The notes: generated by a model from the letters alone, not told the origin. A DNA stretch of 64,000 nucleotides from Tsukamurella conjunctivitidis (GCF_007858475.1 NZ_VIGX01000008.1:62001-126000); one strand, 5' to 3'. Positions 16,401 through 24,351 are shown, counted from the first letter of the stretch. Made by a program: numbers and translations.

Positions 16401-18922
16401 TCGCCTCCGCGGCCGTGGCGTACGACGGGCTGAGCGACGCGGTGGCCGGTCTCGCGCAGGTCGCCGAGGGCGCGGCATCGGTGGACGCCGACATCTACCT
16501 CAGCTGGGAGCAGCAGCCCGAGGACCAGGACGAGATGGTGGCCGCGTTCGACAGCGTGCTGTCCGCGCACCCGCTGCCGGCGCAGGTCCGCCGCGTGACC
16601 ATCACCGTTGCCGGGAGCGGCGGCGCGGTCATGCACCACCACTTCACCTTCCGTGCGGCCACCAACGGGGTCGTCGAGGATCGCCTGATCCGCGGCCTGC
16701 ACCCGTACATCGCGCAGCGCATGCAGCTGGAGCGGCTGCGGCGCTTCGACCTGACGCGCCTCACCTCGTCGGACGACGAGGAGGTGTACCTGTACCGCGC
16801 GGTCGCCAAGGAGAACCCGGCGGACGATCGCCTGGTCGCCTTCGCGCAGGTCCGCGACCTGGCCGCCGTGCGCGACGGCGAGGGCCGGCTGCTGGCGCTG
16901 CCGACCGCCGAGATCGCGCTCGCGACGTGCGTGGACTCGATCCGTCGGGCGCAGGCCGCCCGGCCCAGCGCGAAGCGCCTGCCCACCAACCGGATCGTCA
17001 TGTACATCTGGCCTCCGGTGGACCTCAGCGACGCGGAGCTCGAGGCGCTCGCCGGGCACATCGAGTCGACGACCGTCGGCGCGGGCCTCGAGGAGGTGCT
17101 GCTCATCGGTCGCCGCCGTGACGCCGCGACCGGTGAGCTGGTCAAGACCGAGGTGCGGGTCTCGTTCAGTCCCACGGGGCGTGCCGATCTGCACATCGGG
17201 GAGCCGATCGAGGACACCGTCGAGCCGATCGACGGCTACCGCCAGAAGGTGCTGCGCGCCGCGAGCCGCAACACGGTCTACCCGTACGAGCTGACGGCCG
17301 CGCTGGGCGATTTCGTCGAGTACGAGCTGGCCGAGGGCGACATCGCCGACGTGCTGGTGCCGACGGATCGGCCGAAGGGCCGCAACACCGCGGGCATCGT
17401 CGTGGGCGTGATCTCGACGGCGACCGACCTGTACCCCGAGGGCGTCAAGCGCGTTCTGCTGCTGGGTGATCCGACGAAGTCGCTCGGCGCGCTCGCCGAG
17501 GCGGAGTGCCGCCGGATCAGCGCGGCCATCGACCTGGCGTACCGCATGGAGCTGCCCGTCGAGTGGTACGCGCTGTCGGCCGGCGCCCGCATCTCCATGG
17601 ACTCGGGCACCGAGAACATGGACTGGGTCGCCGCGGCGCTCAAGAAGATCGTCGAGTTCACCCAGCAGGGCGGCGAGATCAACATCGTCTCCGCGGGCAT
17701 CAACGTCGGGGCGCAGCCGTACTGGAACGCCGAGGCGACGATGCTCATGCATACCAAGGGCGTGCTGATCATGACGCCGGAGTCGGCGATGGTGCTCACC
17801 GGCAAGCAGTCGCTGGACTTCTCGGGCGGCGTCTCCGCCGAGGACAACTTCGGCATCGGCGGCTACGACCGCATCATGGGGCCGAACGGCCAGGCGCAGT
17901 ACTGGGCCGCCGATCTCATGGGTGCGCACTCGATCCTCATGGAGCACTACGCGCACACGTACGTCGCCCCCGGTGAGCACGCGCCGCGCCGCGCCGCGAC
18001 GACCGACCCGGCCGATCGCGACATCACTGCGTTCCCGCACGTGCTGGCCGACAGCGACTTCACCACGGTCGGCGACATCTTCTCCGCGGAGAAGAACCCG
18101 GATCGCAAGAAGCCCTTCGACATCCGCACCGTGATGCGCGCGCTGTCCGACCAGGACCACGAGGTACTCGAGCGCTGGGCCGGCATGGCCGACGCCGAGA
18201 CCGCCGTGGTGCAGGACGTGCACATCGGCGGCATCCCGGTCTGCCTGCTGGGCATCGAGTCGAAGTCGGTCCCGCGCCTGGGCTTCCCGGCCACCGACGG
18301 TCCGGACACCTACACGGCCGGCACCCTGTTCCCGCAGTCGTCGAAGAAGGCGGCCCGCGCCATCAACGCGGCGAGCGACAACCGCCCGCTGGTGGTGCTC
18401 GCCAACCTCTCGGGCTTCGACGGTTCGCCGGAGTCGCTGCGTAAGCTCCAGCTGGAGTACGGCGCCGAGATCGGTCGCGCGATCGTCAACTTCTCGGGTC
18501 CGATCGTCTTCTGTGTGATCTCGCGGTACCACGGCGGTGCGTTCGTGGTGTTCAGCAAGCAGCTGAACCCGAACATGACGGTGCTGGCCATCGAGGGCTC
18601 CTTCGCCTCGGTGCTCGGCGGCGCCCCCGCTGCCGCGGTGGTCTTCTCGGGCGAGGTCAACGCCCGCACCGCGGGTGACACCCGGGTCAAGGAGCTGGAG
18701 GCCCAGCTCACCGAGGCCACCGGCACCGAGCGTGCGGCACTGCTCGCCGAGCTCGACGAGGTGCGTGGCTCCGTCCGCGCCGAGAAGCTGGGCGAGGTCG
18801 CCTCCGAGTTCGACGGGGTGCACAGCATCCGTCGCGCGGTCGAGGTCGGCTCGGTCGACGAGATCATCGCCGCCGCCGACCTGCGTCCGAAGATCATCTC
18901 GGTGATCGAGGCCGCGCAGTAG
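13469..18922 (+). CDS. Single-chain multidomain long-chain acyl-CoA carboxylase
   Basis: A 1817-residue biotin enzyme that carboxylates acyl-CoA with bicarbonate and ATP to give malonyl-type products. The N-terminal biotin carboxylase has an ATP-grasp glycine loop (GGGGRGIRM, ~165) and EVNTRLQVEHP (~293). A biotinyl carrier domain has ESMKMET with biotin-accepting Lys620. The C-terminal half is a carboxyltransferase, with DNFGIGGYDRIMGPNGQAQ and IEGSFASVLGGAPAAAVVF forming acyl-CoA and carboxybiotin oxyanion pockets. Order and length match the single-chain LCC described from Mycobacterium avium paratuberculosis, which prefers long-chain acyl-CoAs. GTG at 13469 has AAAGGGA 8 bases upstream; an ATG at 13436 would overlap acpS. 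Downstream of fas/acpS, it plausibly feeds fatty acid or mycolate synthesis. Confidence 0.92.
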   Translation: MFSRIAIVNRGEAAMRLIHAVRDLAAETGQQIETVALYTDVDRTATFVREADIAYDLGPAAARPYLNYELLGKALQETGADAAWVGWGFVAEDPVFAEKCAEVGVVFVGPSPEAMRQLGDKIGAKLIAEEVGVPVAPWSRGPVETLEEAKDKAKDIGYPLMLKATAGGGGRGIRMVASDADLEEAYLRTREEAERAFGSGVVFLERLVTGARHVEVQVISDGETAWALGVRDCSVQRRNQKVIEESASPVLGAEQVQRLKESAERLAIKVGYRGAATVEFLYHPGDDLLAFLEVNTRLQVEHPITEVTNDFDLVRAQLHVASGGKLDGTRPVERGHAIEARLNAEDPDRDFAPAPGRIALLDLPAGPGIRIDTGVSQGDTIPADFDSMIAKVIAYGSDREQALGRLRRAMNETRVIIEGGATNKSFVLDLLNQPEVIDGSADTGWIDRVRGEGRLVADRHTSVALASAAIDAYEDEERAELTRLLTTASGGRPQVQHESGTPLDFKLRGASYRVRVARTGAHTFRLVIDTGAETRTADVDLERFDNHTGQAVVNGVRYRLTTGTHGPVHVVDVDGVTHRVSRDEGGVVRSPAPALVVAVPLAVGDEVEAGAPILVLESMKMETVLRAPFSARLKECAVTVGSQVEAGAALLRLEPLGDGGDEAAGSAAGPIDLPAEPAKVGAVERAAAGREALRSQLLGFDVDPADESRLLDEYLVDRVAAELEGAAPAAAELALASVFADLAELGLRRSVGGDDEVHSPREHFHTYLRSLDADRAGLPDSYRAKLAAALGHYGVAELDRTPDLESAVFRVFLAQQRPKVGLRVITALLRKWLREPAPSVEDGGDARAVLERLMDATQSRYPVIADLARGVVFAWFGQPLLRGNREGVYSAVRAHLTYLDQNPTAGDRSERIAEMVRSTEPLVLLLGERLAGEHPTDNAVMLEVLTRRYYGNKGLTEVRTQDVAGTEWVVAARDGALLASAAVAYDGLSDAVAGLAQVAEGAASVDADIYLSWEQQPEDQDEMVAAFDSVLSAHPLPAQVRRVTITVAGSGGAVMHHHFTFRAATNGVVEDRLIRGLHPYIAQRMQLERLRRFDLTRLTSSDDEEVYLYRAVAKENPADDRLVAFAQVRDLAAVRDGEGRLLALPTAEIALATCVDSIRRAQAARPSAKRLPTNRIVMYIWPPVDLSDAELEALAGHIESTTVGAGLEEVLLIGRRRDAATGELVKTEVRVSFSPTGRADLHIGEPIEDTVEPIDGYRQKVLRAASRNTVYPYELTAALGDFVEYELAEGDIADVLVPTDRPKGRNTAGIVVGVISTATDLYPEGVKRVLLLGDPTKSLGALAEAECRRISAAIDLAYRMELPVEWYALSAGARISMDSGTENMDWVAAALKKIVEFTQQGGEINIVSAGINVGAQPYWNAEATMLMHTKGVLIMTPESAMVLTGKQSLDFSGGVSAEDNFGIGGYDRIMGPNGQAQYWAADLMGAHSILMEHYAHTYVAPGEHAPRRAATTDPADRDITAFPHVLADSDFTTVGDIFSAEKNPDRKKPFDIRTVMRALSDQDHEVLERWAGMADAETAVVQDVHIGGIPVCLLGIESKSVPRLGFPATDGPDTYTAGTLFPQSSKKAARAINAASDNRPLVVLANLSGFDGSPESLRKLQLEYGAEIGRAIVNFSGPIVFCVISRYHGGAFVVFSKQLNPNMTVLAIEGSFASVLGGAPAAAVVFSGEVNARTAGDTRVKELEAQLTEATGTERAALLAELDEVRGSVRAEKLGEVASEFDGVHSIRRAVEVGSVDEIIAAADLRPKIISVIEAAQ

Positions 18923-18932
18923 CGTTGCGGTC

Positions 18933-19724
18933 ATGAATTTGTTCGGAGGGCATCGCCGGGAATCCCCGGCGGTGCCCTCCGCTGTTTCCGGACCGGCCGG
19001 GCTCCGCGCCGACGGCGTGGCAGTGCACGTCGACACCGGTCGGTGGGCCGAGACCGTCGTGTCGAGTGCGACGATGGCCGTCGCACCGGGCGAGCTCGTG
19101 GTGCTCATCGGCGAGTCCGGCTGCGGGAAGTCGATGCTCGGCATGGCACTCGCGGGCCGGCTGCCCGCTGCGGCGAGAGTCGTCGACGGTGCGGTATCCG
19201 CGGGGGCGGCGCTCGACGCGCTTCCTGTCCGATTGCGCTTGGCGGTCGGGTACACCCCGCAGGACGGTGTGCGCGCGTTCGACGCTGGACGGTCGGTCGG
19301 GGACCAGCTCGCGGAGGTCGCGCACAGCGGGAATACTGATCCGATCGCGGCGTGCGCCGAAGTCGGCTACCCGTCGGATGCGGCGGATCTCCTGCCGTCC
19401 GAGAACTCCGGTGGACAGATCCAGCGTGCCGCCGTCGCGGCGGCGCTGCTCACAGGGTGCTTGCAACTCGTGATCGATGAGCCGTCGGCCTCGCTCGACC
19501 TCGGGCACGCGCACCGGATGTGGGCGGCGCTGCGGCGGCGCGCGGACGAGGGGGCCGCGGTCCTCGTGATCAGCCACGACCTTCCGATCATTCTGAAGAT
19601 GGGCGTCGCCGACCGGCTTGTGGTGATGCGTGACGGTGCGACCGTCTCCGACGCATCGCCGACCGAGATGGCTGCGTCGACCGACAACTACATCAGCGGG
19701 TTCTTCCGCGCCTTTGGCGGGTAG
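18933..19724 (+). CDS. Orphan ABC transporter ATP-binding protein
   Basis: A 263-residue ATPase subunit. Walker A is GESGCGKS (~67-74), the signature is SENSGGQIQR, a variant of LSGGQ, Walker B is LVIDEPSASLD, and the switch His is in VISHDLP. The overall look is closest to DppD/OppD or nickel-type ATPases, but it is short and lacks their C-terminal oligopeptide domain. No permease or binding protein lies nearby, so its membrane partner must be elsewhere or the gene is a relic. It starts 10 bases after the carboxylase stop with no clear Shine-Dalgarno sequence, so it is probably expressed by read-through. Confidence 0.8.
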   Translation: MNLFGGHRRESPAVPSAVSGPAGLRADGVAVHVDTGRWAETVVSSATMAVAPGELVVLIGESGCGKSMLGMALAGRLPAAARVVDGAVSAGAALDALPVRLRLAVGYTPQDGVRAFDAGRSVGDQLAEVAHSGNTDPIAACAEVGYPSDAADLLPSENSGGQIQRAAVAAALLTGCLQLVIDEPSASLDLGHAHRMWAALRRRADEGAAVLVISHDLPIILKMGVADRLVVMRDGATVSDASPTEMAASTDNYISGFFRAFGG

Positions 19725-19922
19725 GCGCTGGGAGCCATGCACCTGACGAGGTCTGGCCCTGCGGGATAACCCGTCACCGATGTCCCGATGCGGAACTGTC
19801 CCCGATCTCCCGCGACGTAACAGTCTCACGGAGACCCTGTCATCTCGCGAAAGCTATACCGCCGCAGACGATAACCAGGCGCCGCATGCCGGTCGCCACA
19901 GGACGGACGGATTCAGATGACG
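19725..19922. other. Gene-free spacer
   Basis: I see no supported gene in the ~245 bases between the ABC ATPase and the acyl-CoA dehydrogenase. The two genes converge here. The only feature recognised is the hairpin at 19923-19956. Confidence 0.5.
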
Positions 19923-19956
19923 AACGGCCGGGGCGCGCAGTGCGCACCCCGGCCGT
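19923..19956 (-). terminator. Hairpin terminator after the acyl-CoA dehydrogenase gene
   Basis: ACGGCCGGGG pairs with its inverted copy ending at 19956, and the stem continues inward through GCGC-type pairs. It begins 13 bases after the stop of the minus-strand acyl-CoA dehydrogenase. There is no U-run, as is common for actinobacterial terminators. It could act for both convergent genes. Confidence 0.6.
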
Positions 19957-19969
19957 CGTCGTCGAAGAA

Positions 19970-21115
19970 CTACAGCGCGAGATCGCGCCCGATGATCTCC
20001 TTCATGATCTCGGACGAGCCGGCCCAGATGCGGGTGACGCGGGCGTCCATCCACGCGCGGGCGGCGCGGTACTCGCGCATGTAGCCGTAGCCGCCGTGCA
20101 GCTGCACGCACGAGTCGAGCACCTGGTTCTGGATCTCGGCGGAGATGTACTTGACCTTGGCGGCGTCGACGGCGGTCAGCGTGCCCTCGGCGTGCGCGAG
20201 GATCGCCTGATCGACGTACGCCTGCACCATCTCGATCTTGGTCACCAGGTCGGCCAGCAGGAACTTGTTGTGCTGGAACGAGCCGATGGAGGCTCCGAAG
20301 GCCTTGCGCTCACGCGCGTACTCGATGGTCTCGGCCAGGATCTGCTTGGCGTGCGCCACGTTGCCCACGGCCGAGCCGATGCGCTCCTGGGGCAGCTTCT
20401 CCATCATGTGGTAGAAACCGCGGTCCACCTCGCCGATCAGGGCGCTGGAGGGCACCCGCAGGTCGCTGTAGAAGAGCTCCGCGGTATCCGCCTCGGGCTG
20501 GCCCACCTTGTCGAGCTTGCGGCCGCGCTCGAAGCCGGGCAGCGAGCAGTCCACGGCGAACAGCGAGATGCCGCGGGCCTTGGCGTCGGGGTTGGTCTTC
20601 GCCGCGATCACCGCGACGTCGCAGGTGTAGCCGTTGGTGATGAAGGTCTTGGAACCGTTGAGGATCCAGTCGTCGCCGCTGCGCACAGCGGTCGACTTGA
20701 TGCCGGCCAGATCCGAGCCGGCGGCGGGCTCGGTCATGCCGATAGCGGCCACGGCATCACCGGAGGCGATGGCGGGCAGCCACTGCTGCTTCGCCTCCTC
20801 GGAGCCGAGGCGCACGATGTACGGCGTGGTGATGTCGAAGTCGATGCCCACCGAGCTGGCGAAGGCCATCGAGACCGCCGCCAGCTCCTCCTGCGCGACC
20901 GCGTTGAAGCGGTAGTCGTCCGCCTCGCCGCCGCCGTACGACTCGGGGATCTCCAGGCCGAGAACGCCCTGCTCACCGAGGCCGCGCCAGACGTCGCGGG
21001 GGATCAGCTTGTCGTCGATGTACTGCTCCGCGTGCGGCAGGACCTGCTTCTGCAGGTAGTCGCGCACGGCGGAGCCGAACTGCAGGTGATCCTCGGAGTA
21101 GATGGTGCGTTCCAC
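19970..21115 (-). CDS. Acyl-CoA dehydrogenase, long-chain type (FadE)
   Basis: A 381-residue flavoenzyme that introduces the alpha-beta double bond in acyl-CoA during beta-oxidation. FAD and substrate motifs are GMTEPAAGSDLAG, NGSKTFITNG, RERKAFGASIGSFQ and QLHGGYGYMREY. The C-terminal segment reads RIWAGSSEIMKE: the usual YEG catalytic Glu is Ala. In long-chain and isovaleryl enzymes the base instead sits in the helix before RKAFG, and AETIEYARERKAFG with LPQERI upstream matches the LCAD type. It is therefore likely active on long or branched chains. The bcp gene lies 15 bases upstream on the same strand, suggesting co-transcription. Confidence 0.9.
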   Translation of the reverse strand: MERTIYSEDHLQFGSAVRDYLQKQVLPHAEQYIDDKLIPRDVWRGLGEQGVLGLEIPESYGGGEADDYRFNAVAQEELAAVSMAFASSVGIDFDITTPYIVRLGSEEAKQQWLPAIASGDAVAAIGMTEPAAGSDLAGIKSTAVRSGDDWILNGSKTFITNGYTCDVAVIAAKTNPDAKARGISLFAVDCSLPGFERGRKLDKVGQPEADTAELFYSDLRVPSSALIGEVDRGFYHMMEKLPQERIGSAVGNVAHAKQILAETIEYARERKAFGASIGSFQHNKFLLADLVTKIEMVQAYVDQAILAHAEGTLTAVDAAKVKYISAEIQNQVLDSCVQLHGGYGYMREYRAARAWMDARVTRIWAGSSEIMKEIIGRDLAL

Positions 21116-21130
21116 GTCGGTGGGTCCTCT

Positions 21131-21604
21131 CTAGAGCTTCAGGTCGCGGCGCAACTTGGCGACGTGCCCGGTCGCGCGCACGTTGTACTGCGCCACCTCG
21201 ATGGTGCCGTCCGCGCCGATGACGAACGTCGACCTGATGACGCCCGTCACGGTCTTGCCGTACATCATCTTCTCACCGAAGGCCCCGTATTCGGTAAGCA
21301 CCTGCTTATCAGGGTCCGAGAGGAGCGGAAATGTGATCGAGTCGCGTTCCTGGAACTTCTTGAGCTTCTCCGGCTTGTCGGGGGAGATGCCCAGCACCGC
21401 GAGGCCGGCGTCGCCGAAGTCCGCCAAGTTGTCGCGGAAGTCGCACGCCTGCTTCGTGCAGCCCGGCGTCATCGCGGCCGGGTAGAAGTACAGGACGACC
21501 CGCTGGCCACGGTAGTCGGAGAGCGAAACGGGGTTCCCGTCCTGGTCCGGCAAAGTGAAAGAAGGTGCATTAACTCCCGGCTCCAGCCGCGTAGAAGTAG
21601 TCAT
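21131..21604 (-). CDS. bcp: Thioredoxin-dependent thiol peroxidase (bacterioferritin comigratory protein)
   Basis: A 157-residue peroxiredoxin of the BCP/PrxQ class that reduces H2O2 and organic hydroperoxides. The active site is PAAMTPGCTKQAC: peroxidatic Cys49 with resolving Cys54 five residues on, the PrxQ arrangement. LPDQDGNPVSL and a conserved DGTIEVAQYNV follow the family. A start at 21604 overlaps head-to-head with the divergent coiled-coil gene (start 21624 or 21603), so the promoters must lie within or beyond each other's 5' ends. M. tuberculosis bcp (Rv2521) lies in the same fas-acpS neighbourhood. Confidence 0.93.
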   Translation of the reverse strand: MTTSTRLEPGVNAPSFTLPDQDGNPVSLSDYRGQRVVLYFYPAAMTPGCTKQACDFRDNLADFGDAGLAVLGISPDKPEKLKKFQERDSITFPLLSDPDKQVLTEYGAFGEKMMYGKTVTGVIRSTFVIGADGTIEVAQYNVRATGHVAKLRRDLKL

Positions 21605-21623
21605 GCCGGTTACCGTATCGGTC

Positions 21624-22007
21624 ATGGCAGCACAGGACGAGGGCTCGGGGTACTCCGGCGGCACGGGTGGCCGCGGACGCGCGCGCATCCGCAACCTGGC
21701 GAGCGCGGCGCTCAACGCCGATATGACGATCGACCAGGCCACGACGATGCTCGAGGGCATGGCGGTGACCATGGACAACATGAGCACCACCATGTCCACC
21801 TTCGACGAGACGGTGGCCCGGGTGAACCGCAACCTCGACGAGTTCGAGAAGCTCACGGCCCGGTTCTCCGCCACCCTGGAGAAGACCGACGCTGCGCTCG
21901 AGAAGCTCAACGCGCTGCTCTCCGTGCCCGGGGCGGCGGTCACCGTCGCCGAGCGGGTGCTCGCGGTGCCCACCGAGGTGACCAAGCGGTTCCGTGGCAG
22001 GCCCTGA
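21624..22007 (+). CDS. Small coiled-coil protein of unknown function
   Basis: A 127-residue protein that I do not recognise. After a Gly-rich, basic N-terminus, residues ~25-100 are continuous amphipathic helix with heptad-like hydrophobics (MTIDQATTMLEGMAVTM, then TFDETVARVNRNLDEFEKL). A C-terminal SVPGAAVTVAERVLAVP could be a weak membrane-binding helix. Similar short helical proteins occur in Corynebacteriales, often annotated as ATP synthase b-like or hypothetical. It starts divergently from bcp. ATG at 21624 is chosen, but ATG at 21603 is also in frame. Confidence 0.65.
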   Translation: MAAQDEGSGYSGGTGGRGRARIRNLASAALNADMTIDQATTMLEGMAVTMDNMSTTMSTFDETVARVNRNLDEFEKLTARFSATLEKTDAALEKLNALLSVPGAAVTVAERVLAVPTEVTKRFRGRP

Positions 22008-22025
22008 CCGCACCGTCGGATCGGG

Positions 22026-22892
22026 TCAGCCCCGGCGGTAGCCGTTCGACAGCCCGACCAGCAGCTCCGCGACCAGTGGGTTCGGTGTGGCGTCAGTCCG
22101 CAGCACCGCGGAGACGGGCAGCGTGAAGCCCGGCGCGGGCCGACTGGCGATGCCGGGCTGGCGCGGGTCCTCGTACAGGAGCGTCCACCCCTCGGGGTGG
22201 TTGATCAGCTCGAAGGCGACGGGGTGGTCATCGCGGATCTCCGGCCCGAGGAGCACGTCGAGGCCGTCGGCGGTGAACACCTTGTCGACGAGGCGGTGCA
22301 GGAGCACCTGCTGATGGGGCGGGGGAAGGAGGAGCGGGTACCGGGCCAACTCCTCGGTCGACGGTGCCCGTCCGAGTGCCGCGAGGGGATGCCGCGTGGA
22401 GAACGCGATGAGCGGATTGTCGACCCAGAGCGGCTCGAGGTACAGGCCCGGCTCATCGAGTCGGCCGCGGATCAGGGCGAGATCGGCCTCGCCCGACTTC
22501 ACCGCGGCGATGCGCTGCGCGAAGGGCTTGATGAGGAAGTCGATCTCCGCCCCCGGGTGGCGCTCCCGTACGTCGGATGCGGCGGCCAGCGCGGATCGCG
22601 CGAAGGACATGTTCGCCGCGAGCCGGATCCGGTCCGGGCGGGGGCGCACGGCGTCGACCGCCTCGTCGCGGAGCCGGAGCAGTTCGCGAGCGCGGGGGAG
22701 AAGCGCCTCGCCGGCGTCGGTGAGCCCGACACGCCGGCCCGCGCGCTCGAAGAGCTCAGCCCCCAGTTCCTTCTCGAGGGCGGCGATCTGGTGGCTCACC
22801 GCCGACTGCGAGACGAAGCACTGCTTCGCCGCGCGCGAGAAGCCGCCGTGGTCGGCCACCGCGACCAAGTACTCGAGTTGACGGAATTCCAT
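22026..22892 (-). CDS. LysR-family transcriptional regulator
   Basis: A 288-residue regulator with an N-terminal winged helix-turn-helix (EYLVAVADHGGFSRAA then VSQSAVSHQIAALEKELG, residues 7-43) and a periplasmic-binding-protein-like effector domain from ~88. The effector is unknown. It is divergently transcribed from the type II NADH dehydrogenase, 124 bases away, the classic LysR arrangement in which the regulator controls both promoters. A candidate LysR box lies between them (see 22912-22930). The start ATG at 22892 matches the conserved MEFRQLEYLV opening. Confidence 0.93.
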   Translation of the reverse strand: MEFRQLEYLVAVADHGGFSRAAKQCFVSQSAVSHQIAALEKELGAELFERAGRRVGLTDAGEALLPRARELLRLRDEAVDAVRPRPDRIRLAANMSFARSALAAASDVRERHPGAEIDFLIKPFAQRIAAVKSGEADLALIRGRLDEPGLYLEPLWVDNPLIAFSTRHPLAALGRAPSTEELARYPLLLPPPHQQVLLHRLVDKVFTADGLDVLLGPEIRDDHPVAFELINHPEGWTLLYEDPRQPGIASRPAPGFTLPVSAVLRTDATPNPLVAELLVGLSNGYRRG

Positions 22893-22911
22893 ACCGACAT
22901 CGTATGAACAA

Positions 22912-22930
22912 ATGAGATCGATCGCATCAT
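22912..22930. promoter_or_regulatory. Candidate LysR box (ATGA-N11-TCAT)
   Basis: The inverted half-sites ATGA and TCAT are separated by 11 bases, fitting the T-N11-A LysR consensus. They lie 20 bases upstream of the LysR start and 87 upstream of the NADH dehydrogenase. A second inverted pair, 22943-22953 and 22974-22984 (10 of 11 bases), lies nearer the dehydrogenase gene. Confidence 0.45.
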
Positions 22931-23016
22931 CAAGACGGCGATCTACCAGGTTGAAGCCGAACTATCCATGCACCAATCTGGTAGCAGACAACGACGTCTT
23001 GAAGGAGGGGAAGATC

Positions 23017-24351
23017 ATGCGCAGCACTCATGTCGTGGTGATCGGCTCGGGATTCGGCGGCCTCGCCGCCGCGAAGCAGCTCGCGAAGTCGAACATCGAG
23101 ACCACCGTGATCTCGGCGAACGGCACCCACCTCTTCCAGCCACTGCTGTATCAGGTGGCGACAGGCGTGACCACCGGCGAGCGGATCGCGCCGCCCATCG
23201 CCGAGGTGCTGCGTCGCCGGCGCACCGTCGATGTGGTCACCGGCTACGTCACTGAGGTCGACGCCGAGCGCAAGGTCGTCACCTATGCCACCGACGAGGG
23301 CATCGAGCAGATCGGCTACACCTACCTGATCGTCGCGGCGGGCGCCGCCCAGGCCTACTTCGGCCACGACGAGTGGGCCGATCGCACCTTCGCTCTCAAG
23401 ACCCTTGAGGACGCCGAGAATCTCCGGGAGCGGATGCGCGCCGCCTTCGGGGAACCGGCCGACAGCCCGGCGCGCACCTTCGTGGTGGTCGGGGCCGGCG
23501 CCACGGGCGTCGAGGTGGCCGGCCAGGTCGCCGAGCTCGCGCGCCGCTTCCACGACCGCGCCGAGGTCCGCATCCACCTGGTCGAGGGCGCCGACGACGT
23601 GCTGCCCGTCTACGGCGGCACCCTCTCGGGCTACACCCAAGCGACCCTGGAGAAGGTCGGGGTGCGGGTGCACACCGGTACCTTCGTCACCGCCATCGAG
23701 GACGGCGTCGTCACCGTCAAGGACAGGGCCGGCGCCGAACGCGAGATCGCCGCGGGCACCGTCGTCTGGTCGGCCGGAGTCAAGGCCACCCCGCTCGCCG
23801 GGGTCATCGCCGAGGCCACCGGCTGCGAGACCGACCGCAACGGCCGGCTCCTCATCAACCGCGACCTCACGGTCGGCGGCCGGGCCGACGTCTTCGCGCT
23901 CGGCGACATGACCGCTCTGAACGGGTTGCCCGGACAGAGCCCCGTCGCCATGCAGCAGGGCCGCCACGCGGCCGACGTGATCCGCGGGAAGAAGGGGCCC
24001 GGCACGCACTTCCGCTACCTCGACAAGGGCAGCATGGCGATGATCGACACCCCGCACGCCGTGCTCCAGCCGCCGCTCGGCCTGCCGGGCCTCACCGGCA
24101 TCGTCGCCTGGGCGGGCTGGTTGGCCGTACACCTCTACTACCTGGCCGGAATGGGGAACCGTGTCGCGGTGCTCCGGGATTGGCTGCGGGCCTTCGTCGG
24201 CACGGCCCGGCCCGGGTTCGCCGGCACGGTCGCGCGGGCCGACGGTGCCGTCACCGTCGGTGCCGCGACGGCGGCCGCGGACGAGGAGCTAGCCCGCGGA
24301 CTTGGCGTTACCGGCACGCCAGACGGACCACGGCAGATTCCAGTCGCCTAG
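23017..24351 (+). CDS. ndh: Type II NADH dehydrogenase-like FAD oxidoreductase
   Basis: A 444-residue flavoprotein of the NDH-2 family, which oxidises NADH and reduces menaquinone without pumping protons; peripheral membrane. It has an N-terminal FAD motif GSGFGGLAAAKQL (~9-21), HLFQPLLYQVATG typical of NDH-2, a second dinucleotide motif VGAGATGVEVAGQ for NAD(P)H, VFALGDMT for the FAD pyrophosphate, and PVAMQQGRHAA. The C-terminal WAGWLAVHLYYLAG is the amphipathic membrane anchor. ATG 23017 follows AAGGAGGGG. Divergent LysR control is likely. The last 63 bases overlap the convergent L,D-transpeptidase gene. Confidence 0.9.
   Translation: MRSTHVVVIGSGFGGLAAAKQLAKSNIETTVISANGTHLFQPLLYQVATGVTTGERIAPPIAEVLRRRRTVDVVTGYVTEVDAERKVVTYATDEGIEQIGYTYLIVAAGAAQAYFGHDEWADRTFALKTLEDAENLRERMRAAFGEPADSPARTFVVVGAGATGVEVAGQVAELARRFHDRAEVRIHLVEGADDVLPVYGGTLSGYTQATLEKVGVRVHTGTFVTAIEDGVVTVKDRAGAEREIAAGTVVWSAGVKATPLAGVIAEATGCETDRNGRLLINRDLTVGGRADVFALGDMTALNGLPGQSPVAMQQGRHAADVIRGKKGPGTHFRYLDKGSMAMIDTPHAVLQPPLGLPGLTGIVAWAGWLAVHLYYLAGMGNRVAVLRDWLRAFVGTARPGFAGTVARADGAVTVGAATAAADEELARGLGVTGTPDGPRQIPVA

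Noticed and set aside
13214-19255. A 2013-codon antisense frame across the carboxylase and ABC genes
   Set aside because: Same codon-bias effect; composition is unlike a real protein and the plus-strand genes have clear catalytic motifs.
22197-22907. A 236-codon plus-strand frame opposite the LysR gene
   Set aside because: The opposite strand encodes a complete LysR protein; this frame shows no domain and has shadow composition.
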